Notes: generated by a model from the sequence alone, not told the origin. 64,000 nucleotides of DNA from JAJPKK01 sp963702755 (GCA_963702755.1 CAVPDZ010000007.1:62001-126000), one strand, 5' to 3'; shown: positions 12,232 to 22,052, counted from the first letter of the stretch. A program made the numbers and translations.

Positions 12232-13151
12232 ATGACCTTCCCCGACCTCGTTCCCGATTTGCGCGCGCCGCATGCCCGAACTGCGCGGCCGCCTGATCGC
12301 GAACCAGCCGCTTGCCGAGCTGACCTGGTTCCGGGTCGGCGGGCCGGCGCAAGTCTTGTTCATGCCGGAGGACGAGAGCGATCTCGCGTACTTTCTCGGC
12401 CATCTGCCCGCCGACATTGCGGTCACCACCATCGGCCTCGGCTCCAATCTCATTATCCGCGACGGCGGCGTGCCGGGCGTCGTGATCCGGCTTGGCCGCG
12501 GCTTCAGCGAGATCGCGATCGAGAGCGGCGCCCGCGTGCGCGTCGGCACGGCGGTGCCGGACGTGAAGGTGGCGCGCGCCGCGCAGGATGCCGCCATCGC
12601 CGGTCTCTCGTTCATGCGTGGCATTCCCGGCGCTGTCGGCGGCGCGCTGCGCATGAACGGCGGCGCTTATGGCGGCGAAACCAAGGATGTGCTGATCGAG
12701 GCGCGCGGGGTCGATCGCGCCGGCCGCGTCCGCACGTTCACCAACGCCGACATGCACTACACCTACCGCCACTGCGGCGCGCCCGACGATGTCGTATTCA
12801 CCGAAGCGCTCTTTCAAGGCACGCCCGGCGACAAGGCCGTGATTGCCGCGGAGATGGACAAGATCACCGAGAGCCGCGAGGCGACGCAGCCGATCAAGAG
12901 CCGTACCGGCGGCTCGACCTTCAAGAATCCGCCGGGCCGCAAAGCCTGGCAATTGATCGATGCCGCCGGGCTGCCGCGGGCTGCGCAACGGTGGCGCCCA
13001 GGTCTCCGAGATGCATTGCAATTTCCTGATCAACCTGGGCAATGCTACCGCTGCCGATATCGAGACGCTCGGCGAAACCGTGCGCGCCCGTGTCAAGGCG
13101 ACATCCGGCGTCGACCTCGAGTGGGAGATCAAGCGCATCGGCGTGTCCTGA
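12232..13151 (+). CDS. murB: UDP-N-acetylenolpyruvoylglucosamine reductase, two frameshifts
   Basis: FAD enzyme that reduces UDP-GlcNAc-enolpyruvate to UDP-MurNAc. The start MTFPDLVPDLRA matches the normal alphaproteobacterial N-terminus, but an extra C near 12269 puts it out of frame with MPELRGRLIANQPL. A second extra G near 12968 breaks the segment IDAAGCRGLRNGGAQVSEMH. Repaired length is about 305 residues. FAD-binding GLGSNLIIRDGG and the catalytic-serine motif GGSTFKNP are present. Both breaks are single insertions in a gene that should be essential, so error is likelier than decay. It sits in the usual place after murC; a palindromic repeat starts at its stop codon. Confidence 0.93.
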
Positions 13152-13197
13152 GCATGATTCGGAAAAGTTGCAGACTTTTCCGAAAAGATCATGCTCA
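13149..13197. repeat. palindromic intergenic element (TGAGCATGAT family)
   Basis: Inverted repeat with arms TGAGCATGAT-TCGGAAAAGT and ACTTTTCCGA-AAAG-ATCATGCTCA around a TGCAG loop. It overlaps the murB stop codon. Elements of this look are common between genes in Bradyrhizobium and its relatives (recalled, not searched). It could fold in RNA but has no T run. Confidence 0.75.
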
Positions 13198-13250
13198 AGA
13201 CAAACCAGCCGATGGCGATCCGAACAGGTGAGGCCCTGGGAGTTCAAGTC

Positions 13251-14474
13251 GTGGCCAATCGAAACTCCGACAGCGAATCGATCATCATCGTCGGTGGCGG
13301 CATCGGCGGGCTCACGACTGCGCTCGCGCTGGGTCGCGCCGGCTGGCGGGTGCGCATTCTCGAAATGGCGCCGGAATTCGGCGCCATCGGCTACGGCATC
13401 CAGCTTGGCCCCAATGTCGTGCCGATGTTCGATCGGCTCGGCGTCACCGCCGCGGTGCTCGCAGCGGGCGATGTGCCGCAAGCGTGCATCATGCCGGACG
13501 CTTATACCGGCAAGGAGATCACGCGCATTCCCCTGGGGCCGTCGTTCCAGGCGCGCTTTCATCATCCCTACATCATCATCCACCGCGTCGATCTGCATCG
13601 CGTGTTGATGGATGCGTGCCGCGCCATCCCTGAGATCACGTTCGAGCCCAGCGCGTCGGTGATCGACTTCGAGGACACCGGCGACCGCGTCGTCGCGCAA
13701 CTTGCCGACGGCCGCAGCATCGCCGGCGCCGCGCTCATCGGTGCCGACGGCCTGCATTCGACCATCCGGGGCAAACTCCGCCTCGAAGGCGAGCCGCATC
13801 AATTCGGCTACGTCGCCCAGCGCACCATCGTGCCGATGGATCGCGTCCCCGACGTCGTACCGCGGACGAATGTCTACCTCTGGGCGGGCCCGGGCTTTCA
13901 CGTGGTGCATTATCCGCTGCGCCACGGCGCGCTCTTCAACATCGTCGCGGTCTACCGCACCTCGACCTACGCCGAGCGGCTCGACGAGCACCAGCATCGC
14001 GCCGAAGTGGAACGGACCTACGCCGGCTGCCATCCGGCCATCCAGGCAATGCTATCGTTGATGGATCTGGAGCGGCGCTGGCCGCTCGCCGATCGCTATC
14101 CGATCCGGCATTGGCACCGCGGCCGCGTCACCCTGGTGGGCGATGCCGCCCATCCGACCTTGCAATCGCTTGCCCAAGGCGCGTGCATGGCGATCGAGGA
14201 CGGCGTCTGCCTTGCGTCGCTGATCGATCTCGCCGATGGCGATTTTGCTGCGGCCTTCGCGCAATACGAGTCCGAGCGCTTTGTGCGCACAGCGCGCGTG
14301 CAGCTCGAATCGCGTTATATGTGGGGCGTGTACCACGCCGAGGACATCGCCCGCGATGTGATGCTGCAGACCTTCGCGGACCGCACCGAGGACGACATCT
14401 TCCGCTGCCTGGCGTGGCTCTATGATGGTTTTCAGATTCCGGCCCGCCTGCGCGCCATCCCGGAGCATTCATGA
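13251..14474 (+). CDS. FAD-dependent aromatic-ring monooxygenase (salicylate / 3-hydroxybenzoate hydroxylase-like)
   Basis: A 407-residue group A flavoprotein monooxygenase. The dinucleotide-binding motif IIIVGGGIGGLTTALAL lies at the N-terminus, a DG motif (IGADGLHSTIR) at about 165, and the ribityl-binding GD motif (VTLVGDAAHPTL) at about 295. It is NAD(P)H-dependent and probably hydroxylates an aromatic acid; the substrate cannot be read from sequence. I choose the GTG at 13251, with GGGAG eight bases before it, over in-frame ATGs at 13191 and 13212. It lies inside the cell-division cluster, and its stop overlaps the ddl start (ATGA), so the two are probably translated together. This placement is unusual. 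Confidence 0.87.
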   Translation: MANRNSDSESIIIVGGGIGGLTTALALGRAGWRVRILEMAPEFGAIGYGIQLGPNVVPMFDRLGVTAAVLAAGDVPQACIMPDAYTGKEITRIPLGPSFQARFHHPYIIIHRVDLHRVLMDACRAIPEITFEPSASVIDFEDTGDRVVAQLADGRSIAGAALIGADGLHSTIRGKLRLEGEPHQFGYVAQRTIVPMDRVPDVVPRTNVYLWAGPGFHVVHYPLRHGALFNIVAVYRTSTYAERLDEHQHRAEVERTYAGCHPAIQAMLSLMDLERRWPLADRYPIRHWHRGRVTLVGDAAHPTLQSLAQGACMAIEDGVCLASLIDLADGDFAAAFAQYESERFVRTARVQLESRYMWGVYHAEDIARDVMLQTFADRTEDDIFRCLAWLYDGFQIPARLRAIPEHS

Positions 14475-15397
14475 GCGATCCCAAGCACGTTGCGGTCCTG
14501 ATGGGAGGCTGGTCGGCCGAGCGCGAGGTGTCGTTGCGCTCCGGCAAGGCCTGCGCCGACGCGCTCGAACGCCGCGGCTATCGCACGAGCCGCATCGACG
14601 TCGATCACGACATTGCGGCGGTGCTCACGAAGCTTGCTCCTGACGTCGCGCTCAATGTGTTGCACGGCCGGCCGGGAGAGGACGGCGCCATCCAGGGGCT
14701 GCTCGAAATCCTGGAGATTCCCTACAGCCATTCGGGCATCCTCGCGTCGGCGCTCGCCATGCGCAAGGACACCGCCAAGCTCGTTCTTGAGAGGGCGGGC
14801 GTCGCCGTGCCTGAAGGTATTTTGGTGTCGCGCCACGAAGCGGCCAAGGCGCACGTGCTGCCGCGGCCTTACGTGATCAAACCGGTCGCCGAGGGATCGA
14901 GCGTCGGGGTTTTCATCATCACCGAGGACCACGCCCATCCGCCCCAGGAGCTGACGCGGCCGGATTGGACCTTTGGCGAGGAGATGCTGTGCGAACGCTA
15001 TATCCCCGGCAAGGAATTGACCTGCGCCGTCCTCGGCAGTGAAGCGCTCGGCGTCATCGAAATCGTTCCGACGGTAAAATTCTACGACTACGAGGCAAAA
15101 TATGCTCCGGGCGGCTCGCGCCACGTACTTCCCGCGCCGCTTAAACCAAATGTTTACCAAGAGGTCCGAAGACTGGCTCTCCTGGCGCATCAGGCGCTCG
15201 GTTGTCGTGGGGTAACCCGTGCGGATTTTCGTTACGACGACCGCGCGGAGGGGACGCAGGGGCTGTTCTGCCTTGAGGTCAACACCCAGCCTGGCATGAC
15301 CGAGACGTCGCTTGTGCCGGAACTCGCTGCCCATGCGGGCATCACGTTCGAAGAGCTGGTTGAATGGATGGTGACGGACGCGTCGCTCAATCGCTAA
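14471..15397 (+). CDS. ddl: D-alanine--D-alanine ligase
   Basis: A 308-residue ATP-grasp ligase that joins two D-alanines in the cytoplasm for the peptidoglycan pentapeptide. Visible motifs: VAVLMGGWSAEREVSL at the N-terminus, the ATP-grasp PYVIKPVAEGSSVGV at about 135, and the metal-binding end CLEVNTQPGMTETSLVP. Its start overlaps the stop of the preceding monooxygenase by four bases, and its end overlaps ftsQ by 34 bases, so translation along this operon is tightly coupled. Confidence 0.96.
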   Translation: MSDPKHVAVLMGGWSAEREVSLRSGKACADALERRGYRTSRIDVDHDIAAVLTKLAPDVALNVLHGRPGEDGAIQGLLEILEIPYSHSGILASALAMRKDTAKLVLERAGVAVPEGILVSRHEAAKAHVLPRPYVIKPVAEGSSVGVFIITEDHAHPPQELTRPDWTFGEEMLCERYIPGKELTCAVLGSEALGVIEIVPTVKFYDYEAKYAPGGSRHVLPAPLKPNVYQEVRRLALLAHQALGCRGVTRADFRYDDRAEGTQGLFCLEVNTQPGMTETSLVPELAAHAGITFEELVEWMVTDASLNR

Positions 15398-16365
15398 CCC
15401 CGCCGCCCACGCGCCGGGGCCCGGCCGTTGACTCCAAGCCCGTTTCGCGGCGACGCCGATTAGTCAGGGGCGGAAGCAGCAGCGCGCTCGCATCGCGGCC
15501 GCGGGGCCGCCGGCGGCACCCGTTGGTGCGACGGTTCGAGCGACTGATCAATCTTCTCTCGCGATTGCCCCGCCACTCCGGGCTCGCGGCAGCCTTCCTC
15601 GTTCTGGCTGCAAGCGCCGGTTACGGCACCGTGCAGGGCGGCCACGTCAACACCGTGGTCGATGCCGTCAAAGACGTGCGCGACATGGCGGCCAATGCCG
15701 TCGGCTTCAATATCGCGACCGTCGCGCTCACCGGACAGAAGCACCTGAGCCGCGAAGAGATCCTCGCGACCGCCGGCGTCACCGGCCGCGCCTCGCTCCT
15801 CTTCCTCGACGTGGCCGACGCTCGTGCGCGCCTCCTCACCAATCCGTGGATCGCCGAAGCGACGGTGCAAAAGCTCCTGCCCGATCGCCTCGCCATCACC
15901 ATCACCGAGCGCGAAGCCTATGCGCTGTGGCAGAAGTCCGGACGCGTCGGCGTCATCGCCGGCGACGGCACCGTGCTCGAACCTTACGTGATGCAGCGCT
16001 ACATGACGTTGCCGCTCGTGGTCGGCACCGGCGCGGAGACCCGCGCCAAGGATTTCCTCGCCCTGCTTGATCGCTTCCCGGAGCTCCGCGACAACGTCCG
16101 GGCGGCCGTGCTGGTGGCGGAGCGGCGCTGGAACCTGCGCCTCAAGAACGGGGTCGATATCCGGCTGCCGGAGTTCGAGGTCGAGCCGGCGCTCGCCGAA
16201 GTCGCCAAGCTCGAGCACGACCTGCACCTGTCGAACCGCGATATCACCTCGATCGATCTGCGGCTGCCGGATCGCGTTACCGTCCAGCTGTCGGACGCCG
16301 CCGCCCAGGCCCGCGAGGAAGCCTGGAAGAAGAAGCAGCAGAAGACCAAGGGCGGCAACGCATGA
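15364..16365 (+). CDS. ftsQ: cell division protein FtsQ
   Basis: A 333-residue bitopic membrane protein. A very basic cytoplasmic N-terminus (RRRRLVRGG; RPRGRRRHP) precedes one transmembrane segment (LAAAFLVLAASAGYG, about 75-92). A periplasmic POTRA domain follows (VALTGQKHLSREEI), then the FtsQ beta domain. It links cytoplasmic and periplasmic division proteins at mid-cell. The start at 15364 lies inside ddl; its stop overlaps the ftsA start by four bases. Confidence 0.94.
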   Translation: MDGDGRVAQSLTPPPTRRGPAVDSKPVSRRRRLVRGGSSSALASRPRGRRRHPLVRRFERLINLLSRLPRHSGLAAAFLVLAASAGYGTVQGGHVNTVVDAVKDVRDMAANAVGFNIATVALTGQKHLSREEILATAGVTGRASLLFLDVADARARLLTNPWIAEATVQKLLPDRLAITITEREAYALWQKSGRVGVIAGDGTVLEPYVMQRYMTLPLVVGTGAETRAKDFLALLDRFPELRDNVRAAVLVAERRWNLRLKNGVDIRLPEFEVEPALAEVAKLEHDLHLSNRDITSIDLRLPDRVTVQLSDAAAQAREEAWKKKQQKTKGGNA

Positions 16366-17681
16366 GCCCGCTCAACTACGGTCTTACCCCCAAGATGAAG
16401 CCGCTGCCGCCCAAGCGGGTGGCGCTGGTGGCCGCAATCGATGTCGGCACCAGCAAGATTGCGTGCCTGATCGCGAAGTTGAAGCCGCAGCCGCCGCAGG
16501 AGGTGCTGCGCCGCCGCAGCCATGCGGTCGAGGTCATCGGCTTCAGCCACACCGAATCGCTCGGCATGAAGTCCGGCCACGTCGTCGATCTGCACGACGC
16601 CGAGGAAGCGGTGCGGCATGCGGTCGATCTCGCCGAACGCGACGCCAAATGCCAGGTCGAAGCGGTCGTGGTCTCAATGTCGGCGGGCCGACTGACGAGC
16701 GAACTCCTCAGCGCCGCCATCAACTTGTCGGGCTCGACGGTCACCGACCGTGACATTTCCCGCGTGCTCGCCGCCGGCAGTCGGCAATCGCTCCGCGACG
16801 GACGGGTGGTGCTGCATTCGCTCCCCATCGGCTATGCGCTCGATGATGCCCGCGGCGTGCGCGATCCGCGCGGCATGCTGGCCGGGCGGTTCGGCGTCGA
16901 TATGCACGTGGTTACGGCCGACGCCGCGCCCGCGCGCAATCTCATGCTGGCGGTCGAGCGCTGTCACCTCACCGTCGAGGCGGTCGTTGCCGGGCCCTAC
17001 GTAGCGAGCCTGGCGACGCTCGCCGACGACGAGATGGATCTCGGCGCCGCCGTCATCGACATGGGCGCCGGCGCCACCACGGCGGCGGTATTTACGGATG
17101 GTCGCTTCATCCATGCCGACGGTTTTGCTGTGGGCGGCCATCACGTCACCCTCGACATCGCCCGCGGCTTGAGCATCCCCGTGCAGGACTCCGAGCGAAT
17201 CAAAACGCTCTATGGCAGTGTGCTCGCCGGAGGAGCGGATGAGCGCGACATGATCACCATGCCGACGGTGAACGGGGAAGATCGTGAAGGTCCCCGTTTC
17301 GTCTCGCGCGCGACGCTGACGCGCATCATCAGGCCGCGCGCCGAAGAGATCCTTGAAATGGTGCGCGACCGCCTCGCCGCCTCGCCGTTCTCGGCGGAGC
17401 CGCGCGGACGCGTCGTGCTGACCGGAGGCGCGAGCCAGCTTACCGGCCTTGCCGATCTCGCCTCGCGCATCCTCAGCCGCCCCGTCCGCGTCGGCCGGCC
17501 GCTCGGCATTTCCGGTTTGCCGGACGCCGCCAAAGGCGCGGCGTTCGCGGCCTCCGCAGGGCTTCTCGTTTATCCGCAACTCGCGCACCTCGAGCAGTAC
17601 GAGCCGAGGCACGCGCGTCAGGTCAAGCCGAGTACGGGCTACATCGGTCGGGTGGGACGATGGCTTCGCGAAAGTTTCTGA
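16362..17681 (+). CDS. ftsA: cell division protein FtsA
   Basis: A 439-residue actin-like ATPase. The phosphate-1 motif AAIDVGTSKIACLIA lies near residue 28, the phosphate-2 region AVIDMGAGATTAAVF near 230, and the adenosine motif VVLTGGASQLTG near 350. It tethers FtsZ filaments to the membrane; the C-terminal helix (GRVGRWLRESF) fits the membrane-targeting amphipathic helix. The start overlaps the ftsQ stop (ATGA). ftsZ follows after 87 bases. Confidence 0.96.
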   Translation: MSPLNYGLTPKMKPLPPKRVALVAAIDVGTSKIACLIAKLKPQPPQEVLRRRSHAVEVIGFSHTESLGMKSGHVVDLHDAEEAVRHAVDLAERDAKCQVEAVVVSMSAGRLTSELLSAAINLSGSTVTDRDISRVLAAGSRQSLRDGRVVLHSLPIGYALDDARGVRDPRGMLAGRFGVDMHVVTADAAPARNLMLAVERCHLTVEAVVAGPYVASLATLADDEMDLGAAVIDMGAGATTAAVFTDGRFIHADGFAVGGHHVTLDIARGLSIPVQDSERIKTLYGSVLAGGADERDMITMPTVNGEDREGPRFVSRATLTRIIRPRAEEILEMVRDRLAASPFSAEPRGRVVLTGGASQLTGLADLASRILSRPVRVGRPLGISGLPDAAKGAAFAASAGLLVYPQLAHLEQYEPRHARQVKPSTGYIGRVGRWLRESF

Positions 17682-17768
17682 GCAGTAGGACATCCCGACC
17701 ACAGTACCCGGCCGCGTCGCGGCCGGTGGCAATCGGCGGAGCATCGTCCGCGGACATATGAGGCAGCC

Positions 17769-19625
17769 ATGAGCATCAACTTGAAAATTCCGGATATCCG
17801 CGAATTGAAGCCGCGGATCACCGTCTTCGGTGTGGGCGGCGCCGGCGGCAATGCCGTGAACAACATGATCAACGCCGGCCTGCAGGGCGTCGACTTCGTC
17901 GTCGCCAACACCGATGCCCAGGCGCTCACCACCTCGCGCGCCGAACGCATCATCCAGATGGGCGTGCAGGTGACCGAGGGCCTCGGCGCCGGCTCGCAGC
18001 CCGACGTCGGCCGCTCCGCCGCCGAAGAGGTGATCGACGAGATCCGCGATCACCTGACCGGCGCGCACATGGTGTTCGTCACCGCCGGCATGGGCGGCGG
18101 CACCGGCACCGGCGCCTCGCCGGTGGTGGCGCGCGCGGCGCGCGAACTCGGCATCCTCACGGTCGGCGTCGTCACCAAGCCGTTCCATTTCGAAGGCCAG
18201 CGCCGCATGCGCTTTGCGGAAGCCGGCATCATGGAGCTGCAGAAGAGCGTCGACACGCTGATCATCATTCCGAACCAGAACCTGTTCCGGGTCGCCAACG
18301 AAAAGACCACCTTCGCCGACGCCTTCGGGATGGCGGACCAGGTGCTCTATTCCGGCGTCGCCTGCATCACCGACCTGATGGTCAAGGAAGGCCTCATCAA
18401 CCTCGACTTTGCCGATGTCCGCGCCGTCATGCGCGAGATGGGCAAGGCGATGATGGGCACCGGCGAGGCGTCCGGCGACAAGCGCGCTTTGCGCTCGGCC
18501 GAGGCCGCGATCTGCAATCCGCTGATCGACGACGTCTCCATGCGCGGCGCCCGCGGGCTCCTCATCTCCATCACCGGCGGCAAGGACCTCACCCTCTACG
18601 AGGTGGACGAGGCCGCGACCCGCATCCGCGAGGAGGTCGATCCCGACGCCAACATCATTGTCGGCGCGACGTTCGATGAAAGCCTCGAAGGCATCATCCG
18701 CGTCTCCGTCGTGGCAACGGGCGTCGACATCAATGCCGCCAACATGCCGCGGCCGGCGACCGCGCCGGCCCAGGCCACGCAGCCGGTGCAAGCCCCGGTC
18801 ATGACCCAGCCGCGGGCGACCGCCACGGTCCCGCCGCTGCGCATGCAGCCTGCCGCCGAGCCGAAGACCGCCGAGCAGCATGAATCGCGGATTGCCGAGC
18901 TTGCCCAGCGTCTCAAGGCAGACAATGCCCGCATCACCGAGCGGATCGAGCGCATCGAGCGGGCCGATCAGCCCGCCCAGCGGCCCGACGCGCCGGCGCC
19001 GCAACAAGCGGCGGCGGCCGCCGCGCAGGCCGGGCGCACCGCGATCGATCAGGCAGCGGCCACCGCCGCCGTCGCGGCTGCCCTTGCGCCGAGCCGCAAC
19101 GAGGAGGTCATGATCCGGCCGATCCCGCCGAAGCCGACCCTGTTCGCTGATCCGGTGGCGGAAGGCGAGAAGCCGCAGCCGCAGGCGCCGGATATGCCGA
19201 AGGCCTTCATCCCGCCGCAACCGGAACGGCCGTCCGCCCGCGCGCCGCGCATGCCGACCTTCGAAGAGCTGCCGGTGCCGGGACAGAACGAATTCCGCGC
19301 GCGTCGCGGCGAGCTTGCCGAAGATCACCCGGAGAAGCGGCGGCTCAGCCTGCTGCAGCGCCTCGCCGCTGTCGGCCTTGGCCGGCGCGAGGACGAGCCG
19401 GAGGCGAAGCCGGAGCCGCGCAGGGCCGAACCGATGAGGCCGCAGGCACAGGAGCGGCCGACGCCGCGCCTTAACCCGCGCGAGGGCCAACCGGTCTCCG
19501 AGTATGCCAAGCGCGGCAATCCACAAGGGCTCGATGTGCACGGCCGTGCCGCTCCTCCGCCGCCGGCCGGGCCGGACGACGATCAGCTCGATATTCCGGC
19601 CTTCCTGCGTCGCCAGGCGACCTGA
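17769..19625 (+). CDS. ftsZ: cell division GTPase FtsZ with long C-terminal linker
   Basis: A 618-residue tubulin homologue that forms the Z ring. The GTPase core (1-320) has the T4 signature loop GGGTGTGASP at about residue 110. Then comes a linker of about 270 residues rich in Ala, Pro, Gln, Glu and Arg, much longer than in Escherichia coli but typical of alphaproteobacteria, and the terminal peptide DIPAFLRRQ that binds FtsA and others. An AGG lies before the ATG. A weak hairpin follows the stop. Confidence 0.97.
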   Translation: MSINLKIPDIRELKPRITVFGVGGAGGNAVNNMINAGLQGVDFVVANTDAQALTTSRAERIIQMGVQVTEGLGAGSQPDVGRSAAEEVIDEIRDHLTGAHMVFVTAGMGGGTGTGASPVVARAARELGILTVGVVTKPFHFEGQRRMRFAEAGIMELQKSVDTLIIIPNQNLFRVANEKTTFADAFGMADQVLYSGVACITDLMVKEGLINLDFADVRAVMREMGKAMMGTGEASGDKRALRSAEAAICNPLIDDVSMRGARGLLISITGGKDLTLYEVDEAATRIREEVDPDANIIVGATFDESLEGIIRVSVVATGVDINAANMPRPATAPAQATQPVQAPVMTQPRATATVPPLRMQPAAEPKTAEQHESRIAELAQRLKADNARITERIERIERADQPAQRPDAPAPQQAAAAAAQAGRTAIDQAAATAAVAAALAPSRNEEVMIRPIPPKPTLFADPVAEGEKPQPQAPDMPKAFIPPQPERPSARAPRMPTFEELPVPGQNEFRARRGELAEDHPEKRRLSLLQRLAAVGLGRREDEPEAKPEPRRAEPMRPQAQERPTPRLNPREGQPVSEYAKRGNPQGLDVHGRAAPPPPAGPDDDQLDIPAFLRRQAT

Positions 19626-19631
19626 CAAGAC

Positions 19632-19660
19632 GGGGCGGCGCCCCTCTGCGCCGCTTCCCC
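19632..19660 (+). terminator. possible weak terminator after ftsZ
   Basis: A hairpin of GGGGCGGCGC with GCGCCGCTTCCCC (two-base bulge) seven bases after the ftsZ stop. The tail is not T-rich, so termination is uncertain. Confidence 0.35.
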
Positions 19661-19988
19661 AAGTTACTGATTTGAAACAAAATTTGAGTTCCAGCTCCGG
19701 GGTCGTCGCAGTATGGCGGGACGGTGGCGCAATGGCGCCCAAACTGGAGTAACATTTGGTAAAAAAGCGTGAATTGGTATGATTGACCGGCCCGGTTAAG
19801 ATGCGATGGGTGATAGGGGACTCGGGGGATACTGGGTTGGGGCGCGGACACTGCCGATTCGGCTCGGCCGCATTTTGTCGAAAACCTAGCAGCAATCAGA
19901 CGCAGACCCTGCGAGTTCACGGCGTGCGCGTGAACGATGCAATCGCATCGATGGTTTTTGGCAACACCGGCATTGGGTTGGAACGGTG
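19661..19988 (+). promoter_or_regulatory. ftsZ-lpxC intergenic region
   Basis: About 330 bases with no coding signal, less GC-rich than its neighbours. It probably carries the lpxC promoter. TTGACC at 19783 is followed after 17 bases by a poor -10 box, and a single TTAA half-site lies at 19796. Neither is strong enough to call a sigma-70 promoter or CtrA box. Confidence 0.3.
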
Positions 19989-20942
19989 ATGATGAAATCC
20001 GTCAGGCAGACCACGGTTCGCGAACCAGCGACCGTGACCGGGATCGGGGTCCACTCCGGACTGCCGGTAACCTTAACTATCCATCCGGCAGACGCGAACA
20101 GCGGCATTACGTTTCTGCGCACCGGAATCAAGGGTTGTCCTGATCGCGAAGTTCGCGCCGACGTGCGCTCGGTCACCGCCACCGAATTTGCGACCGTTCT
20201 CGGCGATTCCGACGGTCCGTTGTGCTCGACCGCCGAGCATGTGCTCGCCACGCTCTCGGGCCTTGGCGTCGACAACGCCACGATCGAGATCGATGGTCCG
20301 GAAGTGCCGATCATGGACGGCAGCTCAGCCGCCTTCGTTGCCGCCATCGACCAGGCCGGCATCACGACCCTTTCGGCGCCGCGCCGTTACATCCAGGTTC
20401 TCAAGCCGGTCCGGGTCGCGAGGGACGACTGTTTCGGCGAATTGCTGCCCAATCCGCGCGCCTTCCGTCTGGAGGTCGAGATCGCGTTTGACAGCGCCCT
20501 GATCGGCCGGCAGACGATTTCCTTCGACGTGACGCCGCAGGCGTTCCGCAAGGAAGTCGCCCGCGCCCGCACCTTCGGCTTCATGCGCGACGTGTCCAGG
20601 CTATGGAGCGCCGGCTATGCGCTCGGCGCGACCTTCGACAACACCGTGGTGGTTGCCGACGATCGCGTCCTCAACGCCGACGGGCTGCGTTTCGTCGACG
20701 AGTTCGTCCGCCACAAGGCGCTCGATGCCATCGGCGACCTCGCGCTCGCCGGCGCGCCGCTTCTCGGCACCTATCGCTCGATCCGCGGCGGCCACAAGCT
20801 CAATCACGCAGTCCTGTGCGCCTTGATGGCCGATCCGTCCGCCTGGACGACGGTCGATGCCGGCCAGGCAACCCGGCGGCCCCGCGGCCAAGCCGAGATC
20901 GCGACCGGCCTGGCGCCGGCCTATGGGCCCGACGTTTCCTGA
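19989..20942 (+). CDS. lpxC: UDP-3-O-acyl-N-acetylglucosamine deacetylase
   Basis: A 317-residue zinc deacetylase that catalyses the committed step of lipid A synthesis in the cytoplasm. Zinc ligands are visible in STAEHVLATL and in VRHKALDAIGD, and the catalytic His in GGHKLNH. Three possible start codons lie in a row (GTG 19986, ATG 19989, ATG 19992); I use the first ATG. It follows ftsZ, as is usual in Hyphomicrobiales, with bamD after it. Confidence 0.95.
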   Translation: MMKSVRQTTVREPATVTGIGVHSGLPVTLTIHPADANSGITFLRTGIKGCPDREVRADVRSVTATEFATVLGDSDGPLCSTAEHVLATLSGLGVDNATIEIDGPEVPIMDGSSAAFVAAIDQAGITTLSAPRRYIQVLKPVRVARDDCFGELLPNPRAFRLEVEIAFDSALIGRQTISFDVTPQAFRKEVARARTFGFMRDVSRLWSAGYALGATFDNTVVVADDRVLNADGLRFVDEFVRHKALDAIGDLALAGAPLLGTYRSIRGGHKLNHAVLCALMADPSAWTTVDAGQATRRPRGQAEIATGLAPAYGPDVS

Positions 20943-21059
20943 CACCGTCGGCATCGTCCCGCCACATTCCAGGCTGATTGTCTGCCTAAACGTTGCTGGA
21001 CTGGGGAATGTTCAGCAATTGTTAAGTTGTGATTTCGCGGTGGGGGCGGCCGCATCGGC

Positions 21060-21986
21060 ATGGGGGAATACTCGCAGACCATGAGCAGTGGGTCGGTCAC
21101 GGCATCCCGTGAGCGGCGCGAGAGTGCGCGTCGTGGTGCGCGTCCTGGGAAAAGTGCGCTCGGTGTGATCGTCCGGCTGGCGCTTCTCGTGCCGCTCGTG
21201 ACCTTCACGGCGGGATGCAGCACGTGGACCAACCTGTTCGGCGAAAAGGACGACGTGGCCCCCGACGAGCCTGCGGACAAGCTCTACAACGAGGGCGTCT
21301 ACCTCCTGAACGAGAAGACCGATCTGCGCGCCGCGACCAAGAAGTTCGAGGAGGTCGATCGCCAGCATCCGTATTCGGAGTGGGCGCGCAAAGCGCTCAT
21401 CATGTCGGCCTTCACCTACTATCAGGACAGGAAGTACGACGAAGCGATCACGGCCGCGAAGCGCTACATCTCGCTGCATCCGGGCACGCCGGACGCGGCC
21501 TACGCCATGTATCTCGTCGGCGTCTCCTATTTCGATCAGATTCCCGACGTCAATCGCGATCAAGGGCGGACCGAGCGCGCCATGGCCGCGCTCGAGGAGG
21601 TGGTGCGCAAATTCCCGAATTCGGAATATGCCTCAGCCGCCCGCCGCAAGATCGAAGGCGCGCGCGACCAGCTGGCCGGCAAGGAAATGGCGATCGGGCG
21701 TTATTACGAAGATCGCAAGGACTTCATCGGCGCGATCAATCAATTCAAGATCGTGGTGACGCAGTATCAGCGGACGCGGCACGTCGAAGAAGCGCTGCTG
21801 CGGCTCACCGAATGCTACATGTCGCTCGGCATCGCGACCGAAGCGCAGACCGCCGCCGCGGTTCTCGGGCACAATTTCCCCGACAGCGACTGGTACAAGG
21901 ACGCCTACGCCCTGGTGAAAGGCCAAGGCCTCGAGCCGAACATGAGCAAAGGCTCGTGGATCATGAAGGCCTTCGGCTTCGGCTGA
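21060..21986 (+). CDS. bamD: outer membrane assembly lipoprotein BamD
   Basis: A lipoprotein of the BAM complex, which inserts beta-barrel proteins in the outer membrane. The lipobox is TAGC, with the Cys at about residue 54. TPR-like helices follow throughout the mature part (LYNEGVYLLNEK; YPSEWARKAL-like repeats). The stretch before the signal sequence is long and basic, so the real start may be ATG 21081 or a GTG near 21165 rather than ATG 21060. It follows lpxC in the usual order; the recN gene often found next is replaced here by a repeat and an inverted flhA. Confidence 0.9.
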   Translation: MGEYSQTMSSGSVTASRERRESARRGARPGKSALGVIVRLALLVPLVTFTAGCSTWTNLFGEKDDVAPDEPADKLYNEGVYLLNEKTDLRAATKKFEEVDRQHPYSEWARKALIMSAFTYYQDRKYDEAITAAKRYISLHPGTPDAAYAMYLVGVSYFDQIPDVNRDQGRTERAMAALEEVVRKFPNSEYASAARRKIEGARDQLAGKEMAIGRYYEDRKDFIGAINQFKIVVTQYQRTRHVEEALLRLTECYMSLGIATEAQTAAAVLGHNFPDSDWYKDAYALVKGQGLEPNMSKGSWIMKAFGFG

Positions 21987-22052
21987 GCCCCCATGGCTAA
22001 GCCCATAGTCGGGTCAGCATCTCACTTCATCGCACCGCCTTAGGCTGCCCCC

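Noticed and set aside
16674..19895. A very long open frame on the minus strand antisense to ftsA and ftsZ (over 1000 codons)
   Set aside because: Its composition is Arg/His/Gly-rich as expected for the complement of GC-rich codons, it has no domain, and it fully overlaps two well-conserved genes.
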